Below are positions 15,329 through 23,713 of a stretch of 64,000 bases of DNA, in pieces. The stretch comes from Selenomonas ruminantium AC2024 (lineage in GTDB: Bacteria; Bacillota; Negativicutes; Selenomonadales; Selenomonadaceae). A program made the translations under genes and the position numbers. The notes under the pieces were generated by a model. That model worked only from the letters and a program-made list of their open reading frames with translations, was not told the DNA's origin and searched no databases. Every line of letters begins with the position of its first letter. The stretch's first letter is position 1. The stretch covers positions 2,046,001 to 2,110,000 of the forward strand of contig NZ_JIAC01000001.1 of the NCBI RefSeq assembly GCF_000687995.1, read 5' to 3'.

Positions 15329-16657
15329 CTATTTATTGGTTTTTTCCTCTTTTTTCAAGGGCGAACCCTTCATCGACAGATTTTCCTCGGCGTAGGTCTG
15401 CAAATCATCGGTGTTTTCCACCACATCTTTTACATAGGATTTGATATCCTGTTTCAAACCTTCTGTATCAGCTGCGGACATTTCGCCGAGCTTATGGAAA
15501 TCCTTCTTGTGCTTTGCCGTAAACTCATAGTCATCATCATACTTGCGGAACAGGAGCCGCATCATCTTGCGGCGCAGGAATTTTTCCCGGACGATGTTTT
15601 CCCGTTCTTCAAACCAGGCTACGGTCAGCACCACCAAGAGCAAAATCCCCATATAACCGAGCAGCGGATACATATAGGAAACCAGCGTGGTAAAGCCGCC
15701 GAAGCTGCACACATAACCGAGTGCTGTAATCCCAATCAGGATTTTGCGCTTCTTGCCCAGGTCATCCCCAGCAAAGCGGCAAGCCGTAGCGTAGTAAAGG
15801 CTGAATGCAGTATTGAAAATCAGCGCAAAGATTACCACCGCATAGACAAACGCAAAGGCGGGATGAATGTGATTGACAATCATCAGCATGGGGATTTCCG
15901 CATCTTTGATTTTATCGAGATTAGCAAAGAGCGTCATGGCCGCACAGGTGACAATCACGCCGATAATGGTGCCGCCTAAAGCGCCGCCCTTCTCCGCATC
16001 GCCAATGCGCACCACTGAACCGCCCAGCACAAACGCCATCGACACGCCGTTCATCGCGCAGAGGGCAAAATAGTTAATTACCGCCAGCCATACATTAGGC
16101 ATAACCGGCTGCATGGTCCCCGCTACTAAATCAAGCGCCTCATAATCATAGGATTTACCGATAAAGGTATAACCGGCCACCGCTAAAATCATCACGACAA
16201 TGACTGGCGTAAATACACCCAGCACACGGGTAATCTTGTCAAAATCCAAAAAGGCTATGACAATGACGAGCAGGGAACAAAAAAGCGCCCCCAGCCAGCT
16301 GGGCAGACCGAACTGCTGCTGCAGGTTGGCGCCGGCACCAGCCACCATGACAAAGCCGACCACAAAACAGGAAATAATGAGTGTGATATCAATAATGCGG
16401 TTGATAACCGGATGGGCAATCTGCTCCAACACTTCTTGATGGTTGCTCGATTGATAATGTGAACCCAAGGTCACAATGATTCGTCCGAATACAACATTCA
16501 GTACACCGAGCAGGACTACACCTACCAAACCAATTTTACCGAAACTCAAAAAATACTGCAGCATATCCTGCCCGGAGGAAAGCCCCGCACCGACCAATAC
16601 GCCTACATAAGCCATTGCCAGCGACAGTGCTTCCTTACTTATGCGTAAAAAGTTCAT
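15329..16657 (-). CDS. YkvI-family membrane transporter-like protein
   Basis: The 442-residue protein has about ten membrane helices over residues 10-350 and a long charged cytoplasmic tail (about 365-442). The opening AMAYVGVLVGAGLSSGQDMLQYFLSFG resembles the unwound first helix of LeuT/APC-fold transporters, matching the YkvI group. The tail is longer than usual and very rich in Lys/Asp/Glu. GGAGG precedes the ATG. I infer a secondary transporter; substrate and ion coupling are unknown. Confidence 0.82.
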   Translation of the reverse strand: MNFLRISKEALSLAMAYVGVLVGAGLSSGQDMLQYFLSFGKIGLVGVVLLGVLNVVFGRIIVTLGSHYQSSNHQEVLEQIAHPVINRIIDITLIISCFVVGFVMVAGAGANLQQQFGLPSWLGALFCSLLVIVIAFLDFDKITRVLGVFTPVIVVMILAVAGYTFIGKSYDYEALDLVAGTMQPVMPNVWLAVINYFALCAMNGVSMAFVLGGSVVRIGDAEKGGALGGTIIGVIVTCAAMTLFANLDKIKDAEIPMLMIVNHIHPAFAFVYAVVIFALIFNTAFSLYYATACRFAGDDLGKKRKILIGITALGYVCSFGGFTTLVSYMYPLLGYMGILLLVVLTVAWFEERENIVREKFLRRKMMRLLFRKYDDDYEFTAKHKKDFHKLGEMSAADTEGLKQDIKSYVKDVVENTDDLQTYAEENLSMKGSPLKKEEKTNK

Positions 16658-16774
16658 AAAAGGCCTCCTTCAAAAAATTTACAAGCGATTATAAAATTAT
16701 ATCACATTTAATACATCTTATCAAATATTGTACACAATTAAAGAACATTCTTCCTGCAGTTATGCATGCGAACA

Positions 16775-16815
16775 AAAAGACGGCTGAACGTCATTTGACC
16801 ATTCAGCCGTCTTTT
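16775..16815. terminator. Terminator after the DUF3089 gene
   Basis: AAAAGACGGCTGAA (16775-16788) pairs perfectly with TTCAGCCGTCTTTT (16802-16815). It ends the amidase-DUF3089 operon on the minus strand. Confidence 0.88.
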
Positions 16816-16827
16816 GTAGTTTGTTTA

Positions 16828-17850
16828 TCAGTGGTTCGCTTTATATGCCGCAATGCGTTTGGCTACATTGTCCTTAATATTATTGTAATAGAACGTGTAG
16901 TCATCGTCATGGAAACTCTGTGGCCCAAAGAAATCGGTCAGGGCTATAGGTGCGGCTTTGGCGTTTGTCACGATTACGCCACGGGCGAGGTTCACCTGCG
17001 CATCTGCGCCGATGTTTTTAATCTCATACCTGGCGGCTTTTTCGTTTAACATGAAAGAGCCAAGGTTTTTACTCGCCGGCGCATAGGTTTCGTCGAGCTT
17101 CCAGTTTAACGGATTGATGCTGATGGCATTCGGCAGCAACGCACGATTGCGGGCATTCTCTTCCACATTTTTCTTCCCTTCGGTATTCCAGCTGACAATA
17201 ACGCCCGTGTCGCGTTCGCCGGTCGCGAACTTCAGATGCGGGTTCTCCTTGAGGTCTTCTTTCGTGACGGAGAAACCTATGGCATAGGCCGCCACCATGC
17301 GCTTGTAGTAGTCGGGATGCTTCTTGAAGTAGTTCTTCAACACGTATTTGACCATCGCCGAACCCTGACTGTGCCCCGCAATGATGAAGGGGCGCCCATT
17401 GTTGTACTTGGTGAAGTAGTAATCGAGCGCAGCGGTTATATCGACGTAGGGAATGCCGGAAATTGCTGCATCGATGTTCCCCTTTTTGGCCGCAACCTCC
17501 CCGGCGAAGCGTAAGCCTGCCTGACGATAGTAAGGCACAAACACGTTCGTGGATTCCTCATATACGCTGGCATTCGTCACATATTCACCCAGCGCCCCCA
17601 TTTTCATCTCAATATTATCCAGGGTTGCATAATCGGGGGAACCTTCGCTGAAACTGGATTTGATATACGCCGTTGAGTAAATGTAAAACGTGTCAACTTC
17701 CTTCGTGATATCCGGAACCTGATACCAGCAGCTTTTCCTGGAATAATCCGGAGCATCTCCTGCCACTGTCCGGGCACTCGCTGACGAGCCTGGAAGCATG
17801 GACACCATCACCAAAACAGCCACAATTGCAGCCAGCAATGCTTTCCTCAT
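16828..17850 (-). CDS. Exported DUF3089 alpha/beta-hydrolase
   Basis: The 340-residue protein has a signal peptide (MRKALLAAIVAVLVMVSMLPGSSASA) and a DUF3089 alpha/beta-hydrolase domain with nucleophile elbow PFIIAGHSQGSAM and a late acid/His segment near FHDDDYTFYYNN. The start at 17850 follows GGAGGAAAAT. It lies 46 bp after an exported amidase and probably shares its operon, so both act outside the inner membrane. Substrates may be esters or lipids; none can be assigned from sequence. Confidence 0.87.
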   Translation of the reverse strand: MRKALLAAIVAVLVMVSMLPGSSASARTVAGDAPDYSRKSCWYQVPDITKEVDTFYIYSTAYIKSSFSEGSPDYATLDNIEMKMGALGEYVTNASVYEESTNVFVPYYRQAGLRFAGEVAAKKGNIDAAISGIPYVDITAALDYYFTKYNNGRPFIIAGHSQGSAMVKYVLKNYFKKHPDYYKRMVAAYAIGFSVTKEDLKENPHLKFATGERDTGVIVSWNTEGKKNVEENARNRALLPNAISINPLNWKLDETYAPASKNLGSFMLNEKAARYEIKNIGADAQVNLARGVIVTNAKAAPIALTDFFGPQSFHDDDYTFYYNNIKDNVAKRIAAYKANH

Positions 17851-17896
17851 ATTTTCCTCCCACGGAATCGAAAAGACTTCGCTTTCTCCCATCGTA

Positions 17897-19495
17897 TTAT
17901 TTTACATTCCTGAAATCAGGAAAACGCCCATCCTTATAGAGCGGAGCAATCGTTTTGGACAGAGCGTATGCCACGCGGAAAGCGTTCAAGTCATCATAGG
18001 TATTGCTGACAATCTGCACACCGACAGGAACGTTTTTGTCAGACAGTTCAACCGGCATTGCCACCACCGGATATCTGCTGGCCAGATTCCAAATCGGTGT
18101 CAGCATGAGGTTGGTGCTGGAATAGGTTTTCCCGCGCACCTGGGCTGCTTTGTCAGGGGTCGCATCAAGATCGGCAGGGAAATGCGGTGTTGCCAGCGTG
18201 GGCATGATCAGAGCGATGCAGCCCTTCTCAAAGACCTTCTGCTGAACGTCCCGGTGCAGCTTCGCCAACATCAATTCTGCGTTAACCTGATCCTGCGGAG
18301 TCAGCTTGCCTGCATATGCCTCCAGATTCTTCACATACGAGCTGAACTTGTCGCGATGCTTGTCCAAACCGTCGAAGATGACATACATGCTTGTGGACAT
18401 GAGCCCTTTGAAATAGGTCGGCATGAAATTTTCGGCGCTTACGTCGAGCTCTATCAGTTCAACCTGCGCTCCAGCCTTCTTCAATGCCGCAACCGTAGAG
18501 TCCATGGCGTGATTGGCTTCCTGACTCAGACCGCCCTGCAGCCAATTTCTGCAATAAGCGACAGCAACCTTCTGCCCCTTAATCGAAGCGTATTTCTGAG
18601 GATAGTCCAGCTTGGGACGAATCGTGGAATGAACTTCCGGGCTAGGACCGGCAATGACATCCTGCATGAGCGCCATGTCGCCAAAAGTGCGAGCCATGGG
18701 TCCTAAGGTTTCATAGGTATTGTCCGACGTGGCAACGCGGCCAAACGGCGGTTTGAAACCATACAGGCCGTTCATGGCAGAGGGAATGCGGATGGAGCCG
18801 CCCATATCGGAGCCAGTGGCCAGCGTGCAGAAGCCAGCGGCCAGCGCTGCGCCGGAACCACCGGACGACCCGCCAGTACCGTAGTAGAGGTTCCACGGAT
18901 TGCGGCTGACACCGTAGAGGCGTGACCAAGTCATGGGGCTGAGGTACTGTTCAGGTACCGTCGTCTGGAAAACAAAAATCGCGCCCTCTTTGCGGAGCTT
19001 CTGAATCATGGCGCCGTCAGCGGTGCATGGCTCATGGTCCTTCAGGAGCAGGGATGCAGCATCAACGCGCCAGCCCTTGACTTCATTCTCGTCCTTGACG
19101 CCGATGGTAATCCCTTCCAGTCTGCGTGCAGTGCCATTCCGGTAACGCTCATCGGCTTCCTTTGCCAGCTTCCTGGCCTCGTCAAAAGTGTCGAAGGTGA
19201 TGGCATTGACCTTGCCGGCATTGAACGTATCCAGCTCATTTACCAAGTCGCGACGCGATACGTTGTATTCGCCATTGTACTTCTTCACACGGCTAATCTG
19301 TGCCTCCAAAACTTCGCTAGGCGTTGTTTCACCTTTTTGGAACAGCTCTATGAGCTTTACAGCGGGCATATATGCCAGCTCATCCTGGGAAAACTTCGAC
19401 TTAGCAAAGACTGTACTTGCGCCTGATACAAAGAGCGTAATCAGCACGCCTGCCAGGAACGCCAACAGTTCTTTCCTGAAGAAAAACCTGTTCAT
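17897..19495 (-). CDS. Exported amidase (amidase-signature family)
   Basis: The 532-residue protein has an N-terminal hydrophobic segment (FLAGVLITLFVSGASTVFA) that looks like a signal peptide. The amidase-signature core has the Ser-cisSer-Lys triad: Lys in GITIGVKDENEVKG and serines in the GTGGSSGGSGAALAAG glycine-rich stretch and GSDMGGSIRIPS. AGGAG precedes the ATG. It is unusual in being exported; most GatA-like amidases are cytoplasmic. The substrate could be an amide or peptide, including cell-wall amides. It leads an operon with a DUF3089 hydrolase. Confidence 0.9.
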   Translation of the reverse strand: MNRFFFRKELLAFLAGVLITLFVSGASTVFAKSKFSQDELAYMPAVKLIELFQKGETTPSEVLEAQISRVKKYNGEYNVSRRDLVNELDTFNAGKVNAITFDTFDEARKLAKEADERYRNGTARRLEGITIGVKDENEVKGWRVDAASLLLKDHEPCTADGAMIQKLRKEGAIFVFQTTVPEQYLSPMTWSRLYGVSRNPWNLYYGTGGSSGGSGAALAAGFCTLATGSDMGGSIRIPSAMNGLYGFKPPFGRVATSDNTYETLGPMARTFGDMALMQDVIAGPSPEVHSTIRPKLDYPQKYASIKGQKVAVAYCRNWLQGGLSQEANHAMDSTVAALKKAGAQVELIELDVSAENFMPTYFKGLMSTSMYVIFDGLDKHRDKFSSYVKNLEAYAGKLTPQDQVNAELMLAKLHRDVQQKVFEKGCIALIMPTLATPHFPADLDATPDKAAQVRGKTYSSTNLMLTPIWNLASRYPVVAMPVELSDKNVPVGVQIVSNTYDDLNAFRVAYALSKTIAPLYKDGRFPDFRNVK

Positions 19496-19629
19496 TTCCT
19501 ATACTCCTTTCTCCTTTTGTGCAGAATCTGATAGAGCGACACGGCCTTAGCTCCACTATTCAGAATTTCCTCACCTCCGCATGCCATATTTATCAAAATA
19601 TTCTATACATCCTTCCCAAAATCCTTCTA

Positions 19630-19644
19630 CTACTAAAATAGTAG
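19630..19644. promoter_or_regulatory. Inverted repeat upstream of the amidase operon
   Basis: CTACTA (19630-19635), a 3-bp spacer and TAGTAG (19639-19644) form a perfect dyad about 135 bp upstream of the amidase ATG. It may be an operator; no regulator gene is adjacent. Confidence 0.35.
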
Positions 19645-19785
19645 ATAGACTTTTATTCTATACTTTTGTGGTATTGTCCTTGCCATTGCCTCGGCCTATA
19701 ATAACTTTTGTCACTTGGGGAAGTGATAACACATACACATGCCTTCAACAGTGGGGAAGCTTTGCAGGTAAAGAAATTATATGAT

Positions 19786-19816
19786 AAAAGCCGCAGGTCT
19801 AGTGCCTGCGGCTTTT
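19786..19816. terminator. Terminator after CocE-type hydrolase
   Basis: AAAAGCCGCAGG (19786-19797) pairs perfectly with CCTGCGGCTTTT (19805-19816) around a 7-nt loop. Confidence 0.88.
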
Positions 19817-19842
19817 CGTATGCGCAATCTACTTTACGATAT

Positions 19843-21765
19843 TTATTTTTCCGGCACAACCGGTACCAAGAGATAGCTATCATATTTGCCACCAACATGG
19901 ATGATGTGTTTGCCCTTGTTGCGCGTTGCCGGTGCCTTGACCGCCAGCTCCGGATGGGCGACTTCGGTATGGTTGCCGCCTAAAGTTTTCATGGCCGTTT
20001 TTTCGCCCGGCATAAAGGTATAACCCTCGGCGGGGACGGCAATCTTCGCTATGCCAAACGGCGGTACGCTGTCGGCCTTAGGCGGCTGGTAAGCTGCTAT
20101 GGTCAGCTGCAGTTTTTCACCGGCATGATATTTCATGCCCATGGGCCAGATGCCAATATCAACTGGCACAATCTCGCCCTTTTTCAGTAAATCCTCACGG
20201 GTATGCTTTAAGACCGGCTCAGCAGGCGTGGATTTATGCGTATCCAATGCCCGCTGGGATACGCGCAGATAACCTTCCGAAACCGTGGGCATATGCGTCA
20301 CGGGGTCAGTGATAACCTTACCGTCCTTATCGAGCTTTTGCACCGTAACCTGCAGTTCCATATCATCAGAGCCGTCCGCTTCCACATAGGTATGCAGGTT
20401 CATATAGCCAGTAAGTTCCGTATCTTTATCAAAGTTCAGCACAAAGTTGACTGCCGGCTGTTTGGCCTGCGTATCGTAGCTGATGGTCTGTTCCTGCGCC
20501 TCTTTTGCTCCAGCCAATGTTTTTTGACTTGTCAAATACAGCTTTTTATACTGCGTTCTAGCCAGCGGGAATTCCTGCTCGACTCTATCCACTACGTCTT
20601 TATGGCCGGGGTCGAGAACCGACAGGCGCACGCGCGGTGTCTTTTCCCAGTCATTGGCCACACCTTTTAAGTAATGGTCAAAGAACTTGCGCAGGTCCTC
20701 CACATGTTCAGGCTGGTAGTAATCGGCCCATTCATTGGTGTTGTGGACGCGCAGCCATTTATCATGGCTGGGAATCTGTCGGAAACCGGCGAAGGTACCA
20801 TGCGTATGCACCGGATTGGTGAAGCTGGCCACGACATAAGCCGGAATGTGAATATTTTGCAGTTTGGCAATCTTATCCTGCCAGTAGGCATCCAAGAGCG
20901 TATGGGTCACGACCATGCGTGGCTGGTCTTCAATGTAATTCTTGCTGGCAAAGGTTTCAAAGATTCCCTCTGGGAATACGGGATTGGGAATGCCGCCGCG
21001 ATTGGCTGTTTCGCGGAAATGGTCAACAAAGCCTTCCCATGGCGCAATGGCCGCTAAATGCGGCGGCTGTTCGCCGGCAATAAACCACTGCGAAACCGTC
21101 AGCCAGGAATTGCCCGACATGCCGATTTTGCCATTTGACCAGGGCTGCTTAGCCGCCCACTCAATCGTATCATAGCCATCTTTAGAGTTCTGACTGCCCC
21201 AATAGTTTAAGTTACCCTCCGAATGATAGGCCCCGCGGCTGTCGGGATTGATGATGACATAGCCCTGCGCCACCCAGTATGCCGGGTCTGGCGCTTCAAA
21301 TTTTTCCAGCCCGGAAGTCGCCGCCTGCGGGACACCCGCTCGTCCCGGCACATCATCGAGCCACTGGCCGCCGATTTCCTTGCCATAAGGACTCCAGGCC
21401 ATAATTGCCGGATGTTTTTCCTCGTCTACTGGCCGGAAAATATCCGTATAGATAACCGTGCCGTCACGCAGGGTTACGGGCACATCTTTTTCAAACAGAA
21501 TATCGCAGGTCAGCGGCTTGGAACCTTCACGGCGGATGGAACCCGCTTTAAGCACCATGGTTTCCCGTTTTAATTCGGCTGCACGGGCACGAGCCGCCGT
21601 AAGCGGCAAGCCCTTACGATAATATACCTCGACCGTTTCCCCATTGGCCATCTTCTGCGGCATAGTGATAGCCGCCTTTTCCGCCGACACTGCGCCCGGC
21701 ATCATTACCCCCATGGACAGCGCCGTAAGCCCCAGACAAAGCATTTTCCGCATAGAACCCTTCAT
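19843..21765 (-). CDS. Exported CocE/NonD family X-prolyl dipeptidyl-peptidase-like hydrolase
   Basis: The 640-residue protein has a signal peptide (to about VSAEKA) and a peptidase S15 domain with nucleophile motif GKIGMSGNSWLTVSQW. A C-terminal jelly-roll domain (FVLNFDKDTELTGYMNLHTYVEADGSDDMELQV) is characteristic of CocE-type esterases and X-Pro dipeptidyl-peptidases. The start at 21765 follows GGGGAGG. It is monocistronic. I infer a periplasmic or surface acyl hydrolase or peptidase. It is the third exported hydrolase in a 5-kb stretch. Confidence 0.9.
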   Translation of the reverse strand: MKGSMRKMLCLGLTALSMGVMMPGAVSAEKAAITMPQKMANGETVEVYYRKGLPLTAARARAAELKRETMVLKAGSIRREGSKPLTCDILFEKDVPVTLRDGTVIYTDIFRPVDEEKHPAIMAWSPYGKEIGGQWLDDVPGRAGVPQAATSGLEKFEAPDPAYWVAQGYVIINPDSRGAYHSEGNLNYWGSQNSKDGYDTIEWAAKQPWSNGKIGMSGNSWLTVSQWFIAGEQPPHLAAIAPWEGFVDHFRETANRGGIPNPVFPEGIFETFASKNYIEDQPRMVVTHTLLDAYWQDKIAKLQNIHIPAYVVASFTNPVHTHGTFAGFRQIPSHDKWLRVHNTNEWADYYQPEHVEDLRKFFDHYLKGVANDWEKTPRVRLSVLDPGHKDVVDRVEQEFPLARTQYKKLYLTSQKTLAGAKEAQEQTISYDTQAKQPAVNFVLNFDKDTELTGYMNLHTYVEADGSDDMELQVTVQKLDKDGKVITDPVTHMPTVSEGYLRVSQRALDTHKSTPAEPVLKHTREDLLKKGEIVPVDIGIWPMGMKYHAGEKLQLTIAAYQPPKADSVPPFGIAKIAVPAEGYTFMPGEKTAMKTLGGNHTEVAHPELAVKAPATRNKGKHIIHVGGKYDSYLLVPVVPEK

Positions 21766-21870
21766 CAAAAATAACCTCCCCATATAATTTGTAATATTTA
21801 TCTTTATCCCAGGCTATATTATAATACTTTTATATTGATTTGTTAAATTTTCTATTGAAAGGAAGAAGTT

Positions 21871-22359
21871 ATGACTGCCTATGCCTTTTATGAAAGTCCC
21901 TTCGGTCTCTTGAAAATCGGCGTTGCCAATGGCAAAGTCATTCTTATCGGTATGGTACCGAAAGCAGATACAGCAAGCCAGCCTACACCTCTTAGCGCAG
22001 AAGTCTATCACCAGCTGCAGGAATACTTTGCCGGCAAGCGCACGGTGTTTACCGTTCCCTATGCCTTCCAAGGGACGAGCTTTCAGCAGGCAGTCTGGGC
22101 ACAAATCGCAAAAATCCCCTATGGCAGGACCGTTACCTATAAGGACATCGCGCAGGCTATTGGAAAACCGCGCGCCTTTCAGGCAACAGGCCGAGCCGTA
22201 GGGGCGAATCCCTTGGCCATCCTCATCCCCTGCCACCGTGTTGTCGGCAGCAATGGCGAGATGACCGGCTATGCGTATGGGTTGGAGATGAAGAAAACGC
22301 TGCTGGACTTAGAAGCCACATCCAGCGTCACTTGTCATAACACTCTTTCTCATAGATGA
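21871..22359 (+). CDS. ogt: Methylated-DNA--protein-cysteine methyltransferase
   Basis: The 162-residue protein has the active-site motif LIPCHRVVGSNGEMTGYAYGLEMKK, with the methyl-acceptor Cys in PCHRV, and the recognition helix GRTVTYKDIAQAIGKPRAFQATGRAVGANP. It repairs O6-alkylguanine by irreversible transfer to the cysteine. AAAGGAAG precedes the ATG. The last 32 bp overlap the 3' end of the convergent REC-GGDEF gene, so a short C-terminal tail (about 15 residues) beyond the family core is encoded on both strands. Confidence 0.93.
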   Translation: MTAYAFYESPFGLLKIGVANGKVILIGMVPKADTASQPTPLSAEVYHQLQEYFAGKRTVFTVPYAFQGTSFQQAVWAQIAKIPYGRTVTYKDIAQAIGKPRAFQATGRAVGANPLAILIPCHRVVGSNGEMTGYAYGLEMKKTLLDLEATSSVTCHNTLSHR

Positions 22360-23692
22360 CGTATTCCATGAGATATTCGATATGAATACCGGAGTGCGTT
22401 TCTCCGGCCTCCCATGTATCCATGATGCGGCGGAACACAATGGGGAAATCCTCCTCCGAAAGATTCTGCAGGATCACATAGAACTGATTGGCCTTGTAGC
22501 GAAGTATCATATCGCTTTTCCGCAGTGCATCCTGCAGACAGAGGTCAAATTTTTCCACAGCGTCTGACAGACTGTACGGGCGCGCCTCAATATTTTCTTC
22601 ATCCGACAGGATGAACAGCAGTTTCACAATCATACCGCCATAACGCTTGTAGAACTGGCGCAGGAAGTGATAGATTATGGAGAATTGCTCCATATCCATC
22701 GAAATGGGCCCGCCTCTTCTATGCCAGCCTTCCACCATCTGCGTGATGCGGGCAAATTCCTTTTTGATATCATTGCTTTCCGATAAATCGGTTTCGCCCT
22801 CCTGACCGTAAAGGCGGCTGCCGTTCTTGCCCGTTTGCTTCACCTTATAAAGAGCACTGTCGGCAAGCGGGAAAAGCATTTCATAGTCCCGACCATGTTC
22901 CGGCACCAAAACTGCACCCAAAGAAATGCTCAACGGGATTTCAAAGTCCTTTCCGGCCAGAGCAATGGCCTCATGGAGCAGTTCATCATTGAGCCTGCGA
23001 TGCAGACTTTCCAGCGCAGCTTCATCGTTCATGTTGCTGAAAAATCCCATGAACTCGTCCCCGCCAATTCGCACCATGACATCCTGCGCGCGGATGTTAC
23101 GCCGGACAACATCGGCAAAAGCCGTTAAAAACTTATCCCCCATATTATGGCCATACAAATCGTTGACCAGTTTGAAATTGTCGAGGTCCAAAATGATCAG
23201 CATGCCCGCCCGCTCCGAACAGAGCTTCGTCAAGCGCATGGTTCCAGCGGCTTTATTCAAAAAACCGGTCAGCTTGTCAACAGACGCTTCCTCTTTCAGA
23301 AGTTCAAGTTCCTGGGTATGCTTGACGGCATTTAAGATGCGCCGAATGAGAATTTCCTTATGAACGGGTTTGCGAATAAAATCCGCGGCGCCCTGTTCAA
23401 AGCTGCGAATCTCCGCATCACTGGTCTCCATACCACTTAAGAAAATGATGGGCGTGGGTTTGCGCCCTTCTTTTTCTTCCATGCGCCGCAATGCCTGATA
23501 CGTTTCAAAGCCATCCATCTCCGGCATCTGTATATCCAGCAGAATCAAATCCGGTGTATTTTTTCCCATATATTTCAAAAGATCCCGCCCGGAACGCAGA
23601 CAGGTGACCCGCATATCCTGCTCTCGCAAAATGCGTTTTACATATGTCAGCGTCATGGCATCATCATCAACAACAACAATCCAAACTCCCAT
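22328..23692 (-). CDS. Receiver-domain diguanylate cyclase with a second degenerate GGDEF domain
   Basis: The 454-residue protein has a receiver domain (residues 1-125; VVVDDDAMTL and phospho-Asp in DLILLDIQMPEMDG) and a GGDEF domain (about 155-300) with an intact active site RIGGDEFMGFF and the inhibitory RxxD site (RAQD) five residues before it. The C-terminal 140 residues end in DMILRYKANQFYVILQNL, which aligns with a GGDEF motif but reads KANQF, so it is probably inactive. It is the last gene of the sensory cluster. Phosphorylation by the hybrid kinases would set cyclic-di-GMP synthesis. Confidence 0.9.
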   Translation of the reverse strand: MGVWIVVVDDDAMTLTYVKRILREQDMRVTCLRSGRDLLKYMGKNTPDLILLDIQMPEMDGFETYQALRRMEEKEGRKPTPIIFLSGMETSDAEIRSFEQGAADFIRKPVHKEILIRRILNAVKHTQELELLKEEASVDKLTGFLNKAAGTMRLTKLCSERAGMLIILDLDNFKLVNDLYGHNMGDKFLTAFADVVRRNIRAQDVMVRIGGDEFMGFFSNMNDEAALESLHRRLNDELLHEAIALAGKDFEIPLSISLGAVLVPEHGRDYEMLFPLADSALYKVKQTGKNGSRLYGQEGETDLSESNDIKKEFARITQMVEGWHRRGGPISMDMEQFSIIYHFLRQFYKRYGGMIVKLLFILSDEENIEARPYSLSDAVEKFDLCLQDALRKSDMILRYKANQFYVILQNLSEEDFPIVFRRIMDTWEAGETHSGIHIEYLMEYVIYEKECYDK

Positions 23693-23713
23693 AGTTATCT
23701 CCCTTCTCCCCCT

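Larger units (their letters stand above)
19496..19842. other. 347-bp intergenic region
   Basis: I see no gene. It contains the presumed promoter of the amidase operon, a perfect palindrome CTACTA-AAA-TAGTAG (19630-19644) and the terminator of the CocE-type hydrolase gene (19786-19816). Confidence 0.7.
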
